Shown: positions 26,047 through 35,284, numbered from the stretch's first letter. The stretch is DNA of 64,000 nt from UBA1930 sp943371535 (GCA_943371535.1 CALRVE020000017.1:1-64000); one strand, 5' to 3'. Numbers and translations: made by a program. Notes: generated by a model from the letters alone, not told the origin.

Positions 26047-26685
26047 ATGTTGCATGTTAAGGTTTTTACTTTTAATCCGGTTCAAGAAAATACGTACGTT
26101 GTTTACAACAATTCAGGTAAGGCTTTAATTATAGATCCCGGTTGTTATTTTACTGCTGAACAAGAAAAGTTAAAACAATTTTTAACCGAAAACAGTTTAA
26201 CGCCAGTACAATTATTGAATACGCATTGCCATTTAGACCATGTTTTTGGCAATAAATGGGTACACGAAACTTTTGGTATTGAATTGTTCATTCATAAAAA
26301 TGAAGAATTGGTGTTGCAATATGCCCCTACAAGTGGACAAAAATGGGGTTTGCCATTTAATAATTACGATGGTCCTTTACATTTTTTAAACGAAGCAGAT
26401 ACTATTCAATTAGATGAAGATGAGTTGAACGTTTTGTTAACACCAGGCCATAGCCCAGGTAGTATTTGCTTTTATTGTAAGCAACAAAATTTTGTAATTG
26501 GTGGCGATGTGTTGTTTTATGAAAGTATTGGAAGAACAGATTTGCCGGGTGGCAATCATGAAACTTTGTTAACCAGCATTAGAGAAAAATTAGTTGTATT
26601 GCCTAAAGAAACTGTTGTGTATAATGGTCATGGCCAAAGCACCACTATTGGGCACGAACTTTTGCATAATCCTTTTTTACAATAA
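26047..26685 (+). CDS. MBL-fold metallohydrolase (glyoxalase II-like)
   Basis: This 212-residue protein has the compact hydroxyacylglutathione-hydrolase-like core: ALIIDPGCY, the di-zinc motif THCHLDH at about 59-65, TPGHSPGS, GGDVLFYESIGRTDLPGG and GHGQSTTIG. Relatives hydrolyse thioesters or persulfides; it lacks the C-terminal substrate-binding domain of true glyoxalase II. It is divergent from the large outer-membrane gene and runs 57 bases ahead of the RDD gene. Confidence 0.85.
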   Translation: MLHVKVFTFNPVQENTYVVYNNSGKALIIDPGCYFTAEQEKLKQFLTENSLTPVQLLNTHCHLDHVFGNKWVHETFGIELFIHKNEELVLQYAPTSGQKWGLPFNNYDGPLHFLNEADTIQLDEDELNVLLTPGHSPGSICFYCKQQNFVIGGDVLFYESIGRTDLPGGNHETLLTSIREKLVVLPKETVVYNGHGQSTTIGHELLHNPFLQ

Positions 26686-26742
26686 TATTTTTACTGTATA
26701 TATTTTCTACTTATTTTAGTGGCAATTAAAACAGTTTAAAAA

Positions 26743-27225
26743 ATGGAATACGGTCAAAAAGATTTATTGGTAGATAATGAATTGTATTTAGAACAAGCAA
26801 GCTCAAGTAAAAGGTTTGCAAACTATATTATTGATGTAATAGTTTTTTATGTAATTGCTATTGTTATTGGTATTTTAATAGCATTATCAAGCCCAGAAAC
26901 AATTGAATCTTTAGATACAGAATCGCCAATGGGTTCGTTAACAGATAGATTAATTAGTTTAGTTTTCTTTGGTATTTATGGAGGAATAATGGAAGGTCTT
27001 TTGAAGGGAAGGAGTATTGGAAAATTTATTACTAGAACAAGAGCAGTTAATCAAGATGGTACAACCATAAGTTTTGGTACAGCATTTATTCGTGGATTTA
27101 GTAGAGCCGTTCCTTTCAATGCCTTTAGTGCATTAGGGACACCTTGTTTTCCATGGCACGACAGATGGTCTAACACTTATGTTATTGACATAAAGACTTC
27201 TACTTTGCCAGATAATATTGGCTAG
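26743..27225 (+). CDS. RDD-family membrane protein
   Basis: A 160-residue protein with an RDD domain: the RFANYIIDVIVFYVIA helix (about 25-40), a second helix near 75-90, the GRSIGKFITRTRAV segment and SRAVPFNAFSA. The protein ends in the FPWHDRWSNTYVI block typical of short Bacteroidota RDD proteins. Relatives have been linked to ion transport, but the function of this class is largely unknown. It probably shares a transcript with the MBL gene upstream. Confidence 0.85.
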   Translation: MEYGQKDLLVDNELYLEQASSSKRFANYIIDVIVFYVIAIVIGILIALSSPETIESLDTESPMGSLTDRLISLVFFGIYGGIMEGLLKGRSIGKFITRTRAVNQDGTTISFGTAFIRGFSRAVPFNAFSALGTPCFPWHDRWSNTYVIDIKTSTLPDNIG

Positions 27226-27240
27226 AAAAACAGGGATTAA

Positions 27241-27978
27241 TTATTTACTATACACTGGTGTTTTTATATCATGATAAAATAAAAATTGCCAACTGGCTTC
27301 ATTGCCTTTTTGCCACCATTGTTGTCTTAATTCCATACATTTCTTACCATCAAAATCGTATTTGGCAACAAACTTGCTTTTCATTTGCTGCAATTGAGGT
27401 GCGTCATCTCCACCAAAGAATGCAATTTCATGGTCTTCTTCAATCCAAAAAACTTGATGAAATTTGCTATGAGCCGAGGTTATTTCGTATCGAATATAAT
27501 TATCAATTATTCCATTGCCATCTAACCAAACTACTTGACTATGATTTTCTAAAATGGCAAACTCGTCTGTCATATAACTTGGATAACCAGTTTCCATGGC
27601 ATAGTTAAACTCTTGTTGTTGCACATAATAAATAGCATTAGGGCAACTTAAATTGTAGTTGCCAATATGATCTCTTTTACTTACACCACCTGCATGATCT
27701 TTATGTAAATGGCTCATTAAAACCTTGGTAACATTGGTTGGCTGAATGCCATTTGCAATAAGGTTTTGATGCAACTGAAGCTGACCATTTGTTGAAAAAC
27801 CTAAACCTGTATCAATTAATATAATATCTTTTTTTGTAATTACCACAAATGGCTGAATCTCTACTAATAAACTACCAATTGGGCGTTGTTGTAAATTATC
27901 TTGCTCAATATTAAACGGAACAAATATTTTAGTTTTATCTATGGTAAATGTGCCTTCTGAAAGTGGTATAATTTTCAT
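27241..27978 (-). CDS. MBL-fold metallohydrolase
   Basis: A 245-residue cytosolic metallo-beta-lactamase-fold enzyme. The metal site is SHLHKDHAGG (about 89-98), preceded by ILIDTGLGF; later ligands are His in ITSAHSKFHQ and Asp in FFGGDDAPQ. It resembles the lactonase/N-acyl hydrolase branch rather than the thioesterase-like protein at 26047. The substrate is not readable. It converges with the RDD gene, whose stop is 15 bases away. Confidence 0.82.
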   Translation of the reverse strand: MKIIPLSEGTFTIDKTKIFVPFNIEQDNLQQRPIGSLLVEIQPFVVITKKDIILIDTGLGFSTNGQLQLHQNLIANGIQPTNVTKVLMSHLHKDHAGGVSKRDHIGNYNLSCPNAIYYVQQQEFNYAMETGYPSYMTDEFAILENHSQVVWLDGNGIIDNYIRYEITSAHSKFHQVFWIEEDHEIAFFGGDDAPQLQQMKSKFVAKYDFDGKKCMELRQQWWQKGNEASWQFLFYHDIKTPVYSK

Positions 27979-28049
27979 GTTACAAATGTAGCTTTAGCAT
28001 AGCCAAGCAGTTTACTCTAATAGAAATAAAAGAATATAATTCTTGAAAA

Positions 28050-28535
28050 TTAAATAGATTCAAATGCACCAGTTTTTTTGTTCTTTCTTACCGTGCCAGC
28101 TTTAAAGTATTGTCCATTCATAGCAACATAAACACCAATAGGTAAGGTTTGTACAAAAGCAATGGCACTACCTAAATTAAATAATCCATCGCTACTCCCA
28201 AATTTATACGGAATCATTGCACCTGTTAAAACAATGGTTTTATTGGTAATTTCTTGGGCTAATAATTCTGCAGTATCTGTCATGGTATCTGTACCATGTG
28301 TAATGATGATTTTTTCTTCCTCAGTGTTTTTACATTGATGAATAATTAATTGCCTATCATCATTGGTCATTTCTAAACTATCAATCATCATTAAGGTTCT
28401 AATATCAACCTCTACTTTACTTCTACCAAGTTTAAGCATTTCAGGCAAGTGAGTGTCTTTAAAGTACAATGAGCCATTTAGTTCATTATACTCCTTGTCA
28501 AAAGTTCCACCTGTTATAAATATTCTTATAGCCAT
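28050..28535 (-). CDS. Half-size asparaginase-domain protein
   Basis: This 161-residue protein matches the N-terminal domain of type I/II L-asparaginases: the ITGGTFD motif with the nucleophilic threonine (about 8-14) and THGTDTM with the second Thr-Asp pair (about 79-85), then LTGAMIPYKFGSSDG. Full asparaginases have about 330 residues and a C-terminal domain that completes the active site of the dimer; that domain is absent here. The frame ends cleanly and the following sequence does not encode it, so this is a stand-alone domain rather than a recent break. Such short relatives are, as I recall, frequent in this phylum. Confidence 0.8.
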   Translation of the reverse strand: MAIRIFITGGTFDKEYNELNGSLYFKDTHLPEMLKLGRSKVEVDIRTLMMIDSLEMTNDDRQLIIHQCKNTEEEKIIITHGTDTMTDTAELLAQEITNKTIVLTGAMIPYKFGSSDGLFNLGSAIAFVQTLPIGVYVAMNGQYFKAGTVRKNKKTGAFESI

Positions 28536-28544
28536 ATTTTGTAA

Positions 28545-28672
28545 TTAAAAAACTCTATATCAATCTTCTTCTTTTCATCACCTTTAACCCTAACCCATCT
28601 ATCTTCTCCCTTAAACCATCTACCCTGTATCATCTGTTATCTACCTTCTATTTTCTGTCCTCTATCCTCTTT
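28545..28672. repeat. Pyrimidine-rich low-complexity tract
   Basis: The plus strand of this gap is almost purely C, T and A, built from words such as ATCTATCTTCTCC, CATCTACC and CTATCCTC. The minus strand, which is the transcribed strand of both flanking genes, is correspondingly purine-rich. It begins just after the start of the asparaginase gene and ends at the msrB stop. Confidence 0.7.
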
Positions 28673-28673
28673 C

Positions 28674-29231
28674 TCAATCTTTCTTATTAAACTTTTTCTC
28701 CGCATCTTTTGCTTTTTCAAAGTCTAAAATTACGCCGTTAATACAATAACGCAAACCTGTTGGTGGCGGACCATCTTCAAACACATGACCTAAGTGGGCT
28801 TTACAACGGCCACATTGCACTTCAGTTCTTTCCATTCCATGTGAATTGTCTGGTGTATAAATAATAGAAGATTTACTAATTGGGTCGTAAAAACTTGGCC
28901 AACCACAACCACTCTCAAATTTGGTATCACTTTTAAATAAAGCATTACCACATGCTGCACAATAATAAGTACCTGCTTCTTTAAAATTTTCAAACTTGCT
29001 TGTCCATGCTCTTTCTGTACCTTTTTGTCTAGCAATATAGTATTGTTCAGGCGTTAATACTTTTTTCCATTCATCTTCTTTCAATACAACTTTACTAGTA
29101 TCTGTTTTTGAATAAACTGGATTGTTGTTTTTTGTACTATCCATGGTATTTTTTTTATTTTGATTGTTTTGTGCATTACAACTACTTAATGCAAATAAAA
29201 GTGCTGTAATAATTAAATTAAATATATACAT
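28674..29231 (-). CDS. msrB: Peptide-methionine (R)-S-oxide reductase, lipoprotein form
   Basis: MsrB reduces methionine-R-sulfoxide in oxidised proteins. A lipoprotein signal (FALSSC, Cys18) places this copy in the periplasm or at the membrane. The MsrB domain (about 48-178) shows zinc ligands in CAACG and CGRCKAHLGHVF, the GCGWPSF block, and the catalytic cysteine in RYCINGV. The 185-residue length fits a secreted MsrB. It is upstream of the asparaginase gene on the same strand, separated by the purine-rich tract. Confidence 0.93.
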   Translation of the reverse strand: MYIFNLIITALLFALSSCNAQNNQNKKNTMDSTKNNNPVYSKTDTSKVVLKEDEWKKVLTPEQYYIARQKGTERAWTSKFENFKEAGTYYCAACGNALFKSDTKFESGCGWPSFYDPISKSSIIYTPDNSHGMERTEVQCGRCKAHLGHVFEDGPPPTGLRYCINGVILDFEKAKDAEKKFNKKD

Positions 29232-29362
29232 GTTATTTCTTTATTAGCTAATTACGTTTATACTCATTAAAAAGTTTGAACAAACTTATAAACGTTAGCA
29301 TTTATAATAGCTTACAAAATAACATTTCGGTATAAGTGTTAAATATTTTTAACAGTTACCCG

Positions 29363-29370
29363 TATATTTG
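29363..29370 (+). promoter_or_regulatory. Bacteroidota -7 element of adk
   Basis: TATATTTG fits TAnnTTTG exactly and ends 26 bases before the adk ATG. Confidence 0.68.
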
Positions 29371-29396
29371 TAACTCACCTAAGGTTAGTAAGCCCC

Positions 29397-29978
29397 ATGT
29401 TTAATATAATTTTGTTTGGCCCTCCTGGCAGTGGAAAAGGTACGCAAAGTGAACAACTAATTGCTAAGTATCAGTTAAAGCATTTAAGTACCGGAGATTT
29501 ATTGCGTAGTGAAATTGCTGGAAAAACTCCACTAGGATTAGAAGCAAAAAACTTCATGGATAAAGGTCAGCTTGTACCCGATGAGGTTGTAATAGGCATG
29601 ATTAGTAGTGCACTAGATGCAAACCCACAAGCAAAAGGTTTTTTATTTGATGGTTTTCCAAGAACCGAAGCTCAAAGTGAAGCATTAGATAAATTATTAC
29701 AATTAAAAAAAACTGAAATTGGTGTTTTTTTAGCCTTACAAGTGAGTGAAGAAGAACTAATAAAACGTTTATTAAATAGAGGATTAACAAGTGGCAGAAG
29801 CGATGATACCAACGAAGAAGTAATTAAAGCAAGAATTACTGAATACGAGAAAAAAACAAAAGTTGTTGCCGATTATTATGCAAAGTTTGATAAGGTTGTA
29901 AATATTAAAGGCGAAGGCACTGTAGAAGAAATATTTACATTGCTGTGCAACGAAATTGAAAAAAGAATGTCTGTGTAA
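29397..29978 (+). CDS. adk: Adenylate kinase
   Basis: Adk interconverts AMP, ADP and ATP. The P-loop GPPGSGKGTQ (about 7-16), HLSTGDLLR, LFDGFPRTEAQ and RLLNRGLTSGRSDD are all present. At 193 residues it is the short-lid form without a zinc-binding LID. It is a single-gene unit with its own promoter and terminator. Confidence 0.97.
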   Translation: MFNIILFGPPGSGKGTQSEQLIAKYQLKHLSTGDLLRSEIAGKTPLGLEAKNFMDKGQLVPDEVVIGMISSALDANPQAKGFLFDGFPRTEAQSEALDKLLQLKKTEIGVFLALQVSEEELIKRLLNRGLTSGRSDDTNEEVIKARITEYEKKTKVVADYYAKFDKVVNIKGEGTVEEIFTLLCNEIEKRMSV

Positions 29979-30022
29979 GTATACAAACTGATTGTACCTT
30001 TTTAGCAATCAATACCAACTGC

Positions 30023-30056
30023 AAATCCTACTAATTATTTAGTAGGATTTTTTATT
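30023..30056 (+). terminator. Rho-independent terminator of adk
   Basis: AAATCCTACTA (30023-30033) pairs perfectly with TAGTAGGATTT (30040-30050), with a six-base loop and a T-rich run after it. Confidence 0.92.
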
Positions 30057-30084
30057 ATTTTTATTGCCTATATACAATTGCTAT

Positions 30085-30567
30085 ATGAATACACAAAAGT
30101 TAGAATTTATTACACAAACATTTCCTGCATTAATACAACAAGCATCTACAACTGCTCAACCACTTTGGGGCAAAATGAACTTTCAACAAATGGTAGAACA
30201 TGTGACCGATTTTTTTAAAGTATCGAATAATTCTATTCAATTGCCTTGCTTATCGCCCATTGAACATTTACCTAAACTAAAAGAATTTTTATTGAGCGAT
30301 AAAGAATTTAGAGAAAATACCAAAGCTCCTGAACAAATTATACCTGCCGAACCTTTAGCTATTCGAAACGAAAGTGTAGCAATTGCAATAGAAAAACTGA
30401 ACAAACAAATAGCCCAATTTGTGAATTATTTTCAAGAAAACGAAGGTGCAGTAACTACACATCCTGTATTTGGTACTTTGAATTTTGAAGAGTGGATTTT
30501 ATTGCATTACAAACATGTATTACATCATAGCAAACAGTTTAATTTAGTTGCAGTAAAAGAAAAATAA
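30085..30567 (+). CDS. DUF1569/DinB-like four-helix protein, function unknown
   Basis: The ATG at 30085 is preferred; a TTG at 30064 would add seven residues. The 160-residue protein resembles the DinB-like/DUF1569 fold: PLWGKMNFQQMVEHV (His39) near the N-terminus and HPVFGTLNFEEWILLHYKHVLHH near the C-terminus. Spaced histidines could form the metal site of that superfamily. The reaction is unknown. It is followed after eight bases by a lipase gene on the same strand. Confidence 0.6.
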   Translation: MNTQKLEFITQTFPALIQQASTTAQPLWGKMNFQQMVEHVTDFFKVSNNSIQLPCLSPIEHLPKLKEFLLSDKEFRENTKAPEQIIPAEPLAIRNESVAIAIEKLNKQIAQFVNYFQENEGAVTTHPVFGTLNFEEWILLHYKHVLHHSKQFNLVAVKEK

Positions 30568-30575
30568 AGTATTGT

Positions 30576-31703
30576 ATGAAAAAAATAATGATTGTATTTG
30601 CAGTACTCCAACTACAAAGTATAATTGCAAAAGCTCAAAGGTTTGATGCAGGTTTTGAACCAGCTGAATATGCCGATATATTAAACTTTTGTTTTAAAGG
30701 ATTTTCAGATACTGGATTTGCTAAACTAAGTAATGGAAAGTTGTTGAATTATAAATACCAACAATTATTTATTTCGCCAGAAGTTGGATTAAGAAATAAA
30801 TGTGAAATGTATTTACGTAACGATAATACAGCTATTTTAAATTTAAGAGGAACAGTACCACAACCAGAAAGTTGGTTAGCCAACTTTTTCTCGGCAATGA
30901 TTGCTGCCAAAGGCAATTTGCAAATTAACGATAGCACTAATTTTGAATATACCGTTGCCGAAAGTGATAAAGCTTTTGTACATGTTGGTTGGATGTTGGG
31001 TATTGCACATTTATCGCCTTATTTTAATAATTGTATTGATAGCTTAATACTAAAAGGCGTTAAAAATTTTATTGTTACTGGTCATAGCCAAGGTGGAGCA
31101 TTATCTTTTTTAGCAACCTCTTATTTGCATTATAAGTACAAAAACAAATATCCCAACCTTCGTTTTAAAACTTATGCAAGTGCAGCACCAAAGCCAGGCA
31201 ATTTATTTTATGCTTACGATTTTGATTTTATTACCTCCAACGGTTTTGGCTTTAGAATTGTAAATACAGAAGATTGGGTGCCAGAATCTCCATTAACTGT
31301 GCAAACCTTACAAGATATTAATGAAGTAAACCCAGTAAAGGATGCAAAAAAAATATTGAAAGGGCAACAATTTTTTGTAAGACTTTATTTAAACAGTATT
31401 TACAATAAAATGGATAATGCATCAACCAAAACCATGAAGCGTTATAAAAAGTATTTAGGTAACAAGCTTTATTCGTTTGTAAAAAAAACATTACCACAAT
31501 TTCAACAACCTGCATTATTAAGTAGTAGCAATTACATGACAGCGGGTACGCCCATTATTTTAATGCCAGATGCTTCGTACAAAGAAAAATTTGTGTTTAC
31601 AGGAGCTAATTATTTTGTGCACCACATGTTTGAACCCTATATGTACTTGCTTGCTAAAAATTATAGCATTACACATGTTGAAGCTTTAGAAAAAAGCCAT
31701 TAA
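30576..31703 (+). CDS. Secreted class 3 lipase-family hydrolase
   Basis: A signal peptide (about 1-21, ending IAKAQ) leads a 375-residue alpha/beta hydrolase of the class 3 lipase type. The nucleophile elbow FIVTGHSQGGALSFLA lies at about residues 165-180, and NTEDWVPESPL supplies the acidic region that follows. The final histidine candidate is YFVHHMFEPY near the C-terminus. It should cleave lipid esters outside the cytoplasm. It is probably co-transcribed with the DinB-like gene. Confidence 0.8.
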   Translation: MKKIMIVFAVLQLQSIIAKAQRFDAGFEPAEYADILNFCFKGFSDTGFAKLSNGKLLNYKYQQLFISPEVGLRNKCEMYLRNDNTAILNLRGTVPQPESWLANFFSAMIAAKGNLQINDSTNFEYTVAESDKAFVHVGWMLGIAHLSPYFNNCIDSLILKGVKNFIVTGHSQGGALSFLATSYLHYKYKNKYPNLRFKTYASAAPKPGNLFYAYDFDFITSNGFGFRIVNTEDWVPESPLTVQTLQDINEVNPVKDAKKILKGQQFFVRLYLNSIYNKMDNASTKTMKRYKKYLGNKLYSFVKKTLPQFQQPALLSSSNYMTAGTPIILMPDASYKEKFVFTGANYFVHHMFEPYMYLLAKNYSITHVEALEKSH

Positions 31704-31726
31704 TTGAGTTGTTTTTTTGGAGATTT

Positions 31727-33094
31727 TTAAAATAAAGCTTGATAAACTTCATGCACTTGGCCCATCATGGCAATTTCTATTGAAAAATTGGTTGGGTTAA
31801 AGCTTTTTTTATTGAATTTACTAATAAAAATTTTCTCAAAACCCAATTTTTCTGCCTCGGCAATGCGTTGTTCAACTCTGTTTACAGCTCTAATTTCTCC
31901 ATTTAAACCTACCTCTCCAGCAAAGCAAATATGCTGTGGTAAAGCCACATCTTCATAGCTAGAAAGTAAGGCACAAATCACTGCTAAATCTATTGATGGA
32001 TCTTCTACTTTTATACCACCTGCAATGTTTATAAAAACGTCTTTAGTGCCAAACATGAATCCTCCACGTTTTTCTAAAACGGCTAGTAAAAGTTGAAGCC
32101 TTCTTAAATCAAATCCACTTACTGTTCTTTGTGGTGTGCCATACACACTTTGTGTAACCAATGCTTGTACTTCTATAAGTAGTGGTCTCATACCTTCTAA
32201 TGTTGCAGCAATTGCACTACCACTTAATTGATCATCTCTTTGTGCAATCAATATTTCACTTGGATTGCTTACTACTTTCATTCCATCGCCAGTCATTTCA
32301 TAAATGCCAAGTTCAGCAGTACTACCAAAACGATTTTTTAGGGTTCTTAAAATTCTATACACATAATGTCTGTCTCCTTCAAATTGCAACACAGTATCTA
32401 CCATGTGTTCTAAAATTTTAGGACCAGCAATAGAACCATCTTTTGTTATGTGCCCAATTAAAAAAACAGGTGTATTGGTTTCTTTAGCAAAGCGTTGAAA
32501 CTCGGCTGCAGTTTCTCTTATTTGAGATACACTTCCTGCTGATGAATCAATCAAATTGCTTTGCAAAGTTTGAATACTATCTACAATTACCAACTGAGGT
32601 TTCAATTTCTTAATCTCCTGAAATATAGTCTGGGTGCTAGTTTCAGTGAGTAAGTAAAAATTATTATTGTGTTGTTGTAATCTATCGGCACGCATTTTAA
32701 TTTGCTGTTCACTCTCTTCTCCACTTATATACAACACTCGTAAATTCTTCATCATTAAACCATGTTGTAAAAACAAAGTACTCTTACCAATGCCAGGTTC
32801 TCCTGCAACCAAAACAATACTTCCTGGTACAATACCACCACCTAAAACTCTATTTAATTCGGCATCATCGGTAACAATTCTTTTTTCTTCTACAACACGT
32901 ACATCTTGTAATGCAACAACCTTATTTTGTTTTTTTTCATCGGTATAATTATTCCAATTTTCTTTATTGTTGCCTTTATCTAATACTTCTTCTACAAAAG
33001 TATTCCATTCGTTACAGCTCGAACATTTGCCTAACCATTTTGCACTTTCGAAACCACAGTTGCTACAAAAAAAAGATGTTTTAATTTTTGCCAT
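31727..33094 (-). CDS. radA: DNA repair protein RadA
   Basis: RadA is a RecA-like helicase that drives branch migration in recombination. From the ATG at 33094 the zinc finger is Cys10, Cys13, Cys24 and Cys27; Walker A is GEPGIGKST at 98-106; the RadA-specific KNRFG motif follows near residue 255; and a Lon-protease-like C-terminal domain ends the protein. An upstream frame to 33148 starts at a poor site ahead of the zinc finger and is rejected. It converges with the lipase gene. Confidence 0.95.
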   Translation of the reverse strand: MAKIKTSFFCSNCGFESAKWLGKCSSCNEWNTFVEEVLDKGNNKENWNNYTDEKKQNKVVALQDVRVVEEKRIVTDDAELNRVLGGGIVPGSIVLVAGEPGIGKSTLFLQHGLMMKNLRVLYISGEESEQQIKMRADRLQQHNNNFYLLTETSTQTIFQEIKKLKPQLVIVDSIQTLQSNLIDSSAGSVSQIRETAAEFQRFAKETNTPVFLIGHITKDGSIAGPKILEHMVDTVLQFEGDRHYVYRILRTLKNRFGSTAELGIYEMTGDGMKVVSNPSEILIAQRDDQLSGSAIAATLEGMRPLLIEVQALVTQSVYGTPQRTVSGFDLRRLQLLLAVLEKRGGFMFGTKDVFINIAGGIKVEDPSIDLAVICALLSSYEDVALPQHICFAGEVGLNGEIRAVNRVEQRIAEAEKLGFEKIFISKFNKKSFNPTNFSIEIAMMGQVHEVYQALF

Positions 33095-33350
33095 GCCGTA
33101 AAGATAATTGAGTAAGAAAGATGAAGGGTGAATTGAAAAATTGAACATTCAAAAATTAATGAAGAAAAAAATAATTGTAGTTGAAAGTAAAATCGTTTTC
33201 TACTTTTAGAAAAAAAACAAGACAAGTATTTTATTTTTTCTGTGTTGTATACAAGAAAAATGAGTGTAAAATTTTAGTTGAAAATGTTAAATGCGATGGA
33301 TTTTTTCTATTTGAATTTTTTTGTTGAACCAACGGTTTAAAAAACATAAA

Positions 33351-33374
33351 AGGGTTAGCATTTCTGCCAACCCT
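33351..33374 (-). terminator. Second hairpin with T-rich tail in the rng-radA gap (terminator or attenuator)
   Basis: On the minus strand AGGGTTGGC pairs with GCTAACCCT (one G-T wobble, loop AGAAAT), followed by TTTATGTTTTTT. A further copy of GGGTTAG at 33383-33389 could pair with the same CTAACCC arm instead, so two structures compete. The rest of 33095-33580 is AT-rich with no convincing coding frame. Confidence 0.6.
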
Positions 33375-33528
33375 CTTACTTACTAACCCATTAAATTCCA
33401 TTGCTAAATTACAATTTTAGGGCACATTGCAAAATAAATTTTTATAGATGTGAAAAACTTTAAGCCCCTTTGGCTACCAACATTAGTTGCTATTCATTTC
33501 TTTTAAAACTTGTAAGTATTTTGCCTGA

Positions 33529-33567
33529 AACGAAGAAACACATTGATTATCAATGTGTTTCTTCGTT
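33529..33567 (-). terminator. Strong hairpin terminator after rng
   Basis: The two arms 33529-33547 and 33549-33567 are exact 19-base reverse complements centred on a single T, so about 17-18 base pairs can form. It starts 14 bases beyond the rng stop codon. On the minus strand only three T residues follow, while five follow on the plus strand. Confidence 0.8.
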
Positions 33568-33580
33568 TTTAGTATTGTTT

Positions 33581-35128
33581 TTAGAACTTAATTTCTTCGT
33601 CGTTATGATCAAAAAAATGAAATTCAACCATTCCATAACTCGTATTTGCTATCACTTTTAGCTTTATAACATGTTTTCGTTTCCATTTTTTTGCGATGGA
33701 GGTAAACCAACCTTTAGTAAGGTGAGAGTATACAATTGGATGAACCGATAAAGTGAGGTTTTTGTGAGAGTGGGTAACTAAATACACCAATTTCTTCTCA
33801 ATTTCATCTTCTAAGAGTAAACTACTGCTAATTTTTCCGGTTCCTGTGCAACTTGGGCAGTTTTCGGTAGTAATAATATTTACCTCTGGTCTCATTCTCT
33901 GACGGGTAATTTGCATTAACCCAAATTTAGAAATTGGCAATACAGCGTGTTTTGCTCTATCGGTTTTCATAAACTCATCCATCGATTCTTGTAACTTCCT
34001 GCGATTATCGGGTAATTTCATATCTATGAAATCTACCACTATAATGCCTCCAATATCTCTTAAGCGTAATTGACGAGCAATTTCTTCTGCAGCTTCTAAA
34101 TTGGTTTGTAAAGCGTTTTCTTCTTGGTTATTGCTTACGCTTTTATAGCCACTATTTACATCAATTACATGTAAAGCTTCAGTGTGTTCAATAATTAAAT
34201 ATGCTCCGCTGTTTAAGTTTACTGTTTTGCCAAAAGCTCCTTTTACTTGTTTGGTAATACCAAATTGGTCAAATAAAGGTGTTCCGTTGTTGATATAAGT
34301 AACAATTTCGGCTTTTTCGGGAGCAATTTTTTGAATATAGTTTTTGGTATCGTTATAAATATTTTTATCGTTTACCACTATTTTATTAAAATCTTCGGTT
34401 AGCAAATCTCTTAAAATGCTAGTAGTTTTAGTTTGCTCACTCAACACTTTTGTAGGTGCTTGAGCTCCTTTAATGTTGTTTTGTATGGTATTCCAAGTTT
34501 GTATTAAATCTAACAAATCTTGATGCAGTTCTTGAGAGCTTTTGCCCTCGGCTGCTGTACGTACAATTACACCAAAGTTTTTGGGGCGTATGGCTTCTAC
34601 AATTTTATGTAACCTTTTTCTTTCGTCTGAAGAATGTATTTTTTTAGAAACGGCTACTATTTCGTTAAAAGGAGTTACCACAACAAAACGGCCAGGTAAA
34701 CTTATTTCGCAGCTTAATCTTGGTCCTTTTGCAGCGATAGGTTCTTTTAAAATTTGTACCAATACATTGGGTTTGCCGTTTAAAACCTCATTAATTTTTC
34801 CGGTTTTTACAATTTCGGGCTCAATTTCAAATTTTGAAAAATCGAAAGGAGTTCCGTTTGCAACCATTGCTTCTTCGGTAAATTTTAAAATAGATTTTGC
34901 AAAGGGCGATAAATCGGTATAATGCAAAAAAGCATCTTTTTCAAAACCTACATCTACAAAAGCAGCATTTAAACCGGGGATTAATTTTTTAACTTTACCT
35001 AAATACAAATCTCCAACACCAAAATTGGCATCAGTTTTATCGTTGTGTAGTTCTACCAACTTTTTTTCTTCCAACAAAGCAATTTCTACACCTGTTGGGC
35101 TTACGTTTATAATTAATTCTTTATTCAC
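33581..35128 (-). CDS. rng: Ribonuclease E/G family endoribonuclease
   Basis: RNase G/E matures rRNA and starts mRNA decay. The best start is a GTG at 35128, giving MNKELIINVSPTGVEIALLEE, the usual family N-terminus; the frame extends upstream to 35155 without a better start. The interrupted S1 domain occupies about 35-125, the catalytic DNase-I-like core has VDFIDMK with the metal-binding aspartates, and the zinc link is CPSCTGTGK. The protein has about 515 residues, so it is the short RNase G form without an RNase E scaffold tail. It is preceded by a small basic gene and the HU gene. Confidence 0.94.
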   Translation of the reverse strand: MNKELIINVSPTGVEIALLEEKKLVELHNDKTDANFGVGDLYLGKVKKLIPGLNAAFVDVGFEKDAFLHYTDLSPFAKSILKFTEEAMVANGTPFDFSKFEIEPEIVKTGKINEVLNGKPNVLVQILKEPIAAKGPRLSCEISLPGRFVVVTPFNEIVAVSKKIHSSDERKRLHKIVEAIRPKNFGVIVRTAAEGKSSQELHQDLLDLIQTWNTIQNNIKGAQAPTKVLSEQTKTTSILRDLLTEDFNKIVVNDKNIYNDTKNYIQKIAPEKAEIVTYINNGTPLFDQFGITKQVKGAFGKTVNLNSGAYLIIEHTEALHVIDVNSGYKSVSNNQEENALQTNLEAAEEIARQLRLRDIGGIIVVDFIDMKLPDNRRKLQESMDEFMKTDRAKHAVLPISKFGLMQITRQRMRPEVNIITTENCPSCTGTGKISSSLLLEDEIEKKLVYLVTHSHKNLTLSVHPIVYSHLTKGWFTSIAKKWKRKHVIKLKVIANTSYGMVEFHFFDHNDEEIKF

Positions 35129-35284
35129 AAAAATTTGCAACTTTAAGATACACAATCACCTCCCAATAAAAAATCAGGAAATTTTAGTTTCACCAATAAG
35201 TAATTGCCAAGAAGAATAAGGTAAGAAAAGGTAAAGTTGCAGCGTGAAGAATATGGCAAAAACTGTAAGTGCTTTATACTAGAA

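Noticed and set aside
33529..33567. Perfect inverted repeat considered as an insertion-sequence end
   Set aside because: It is a single hairpin just after a stop codon, with no second copy or transposase, so a terminator explains it.
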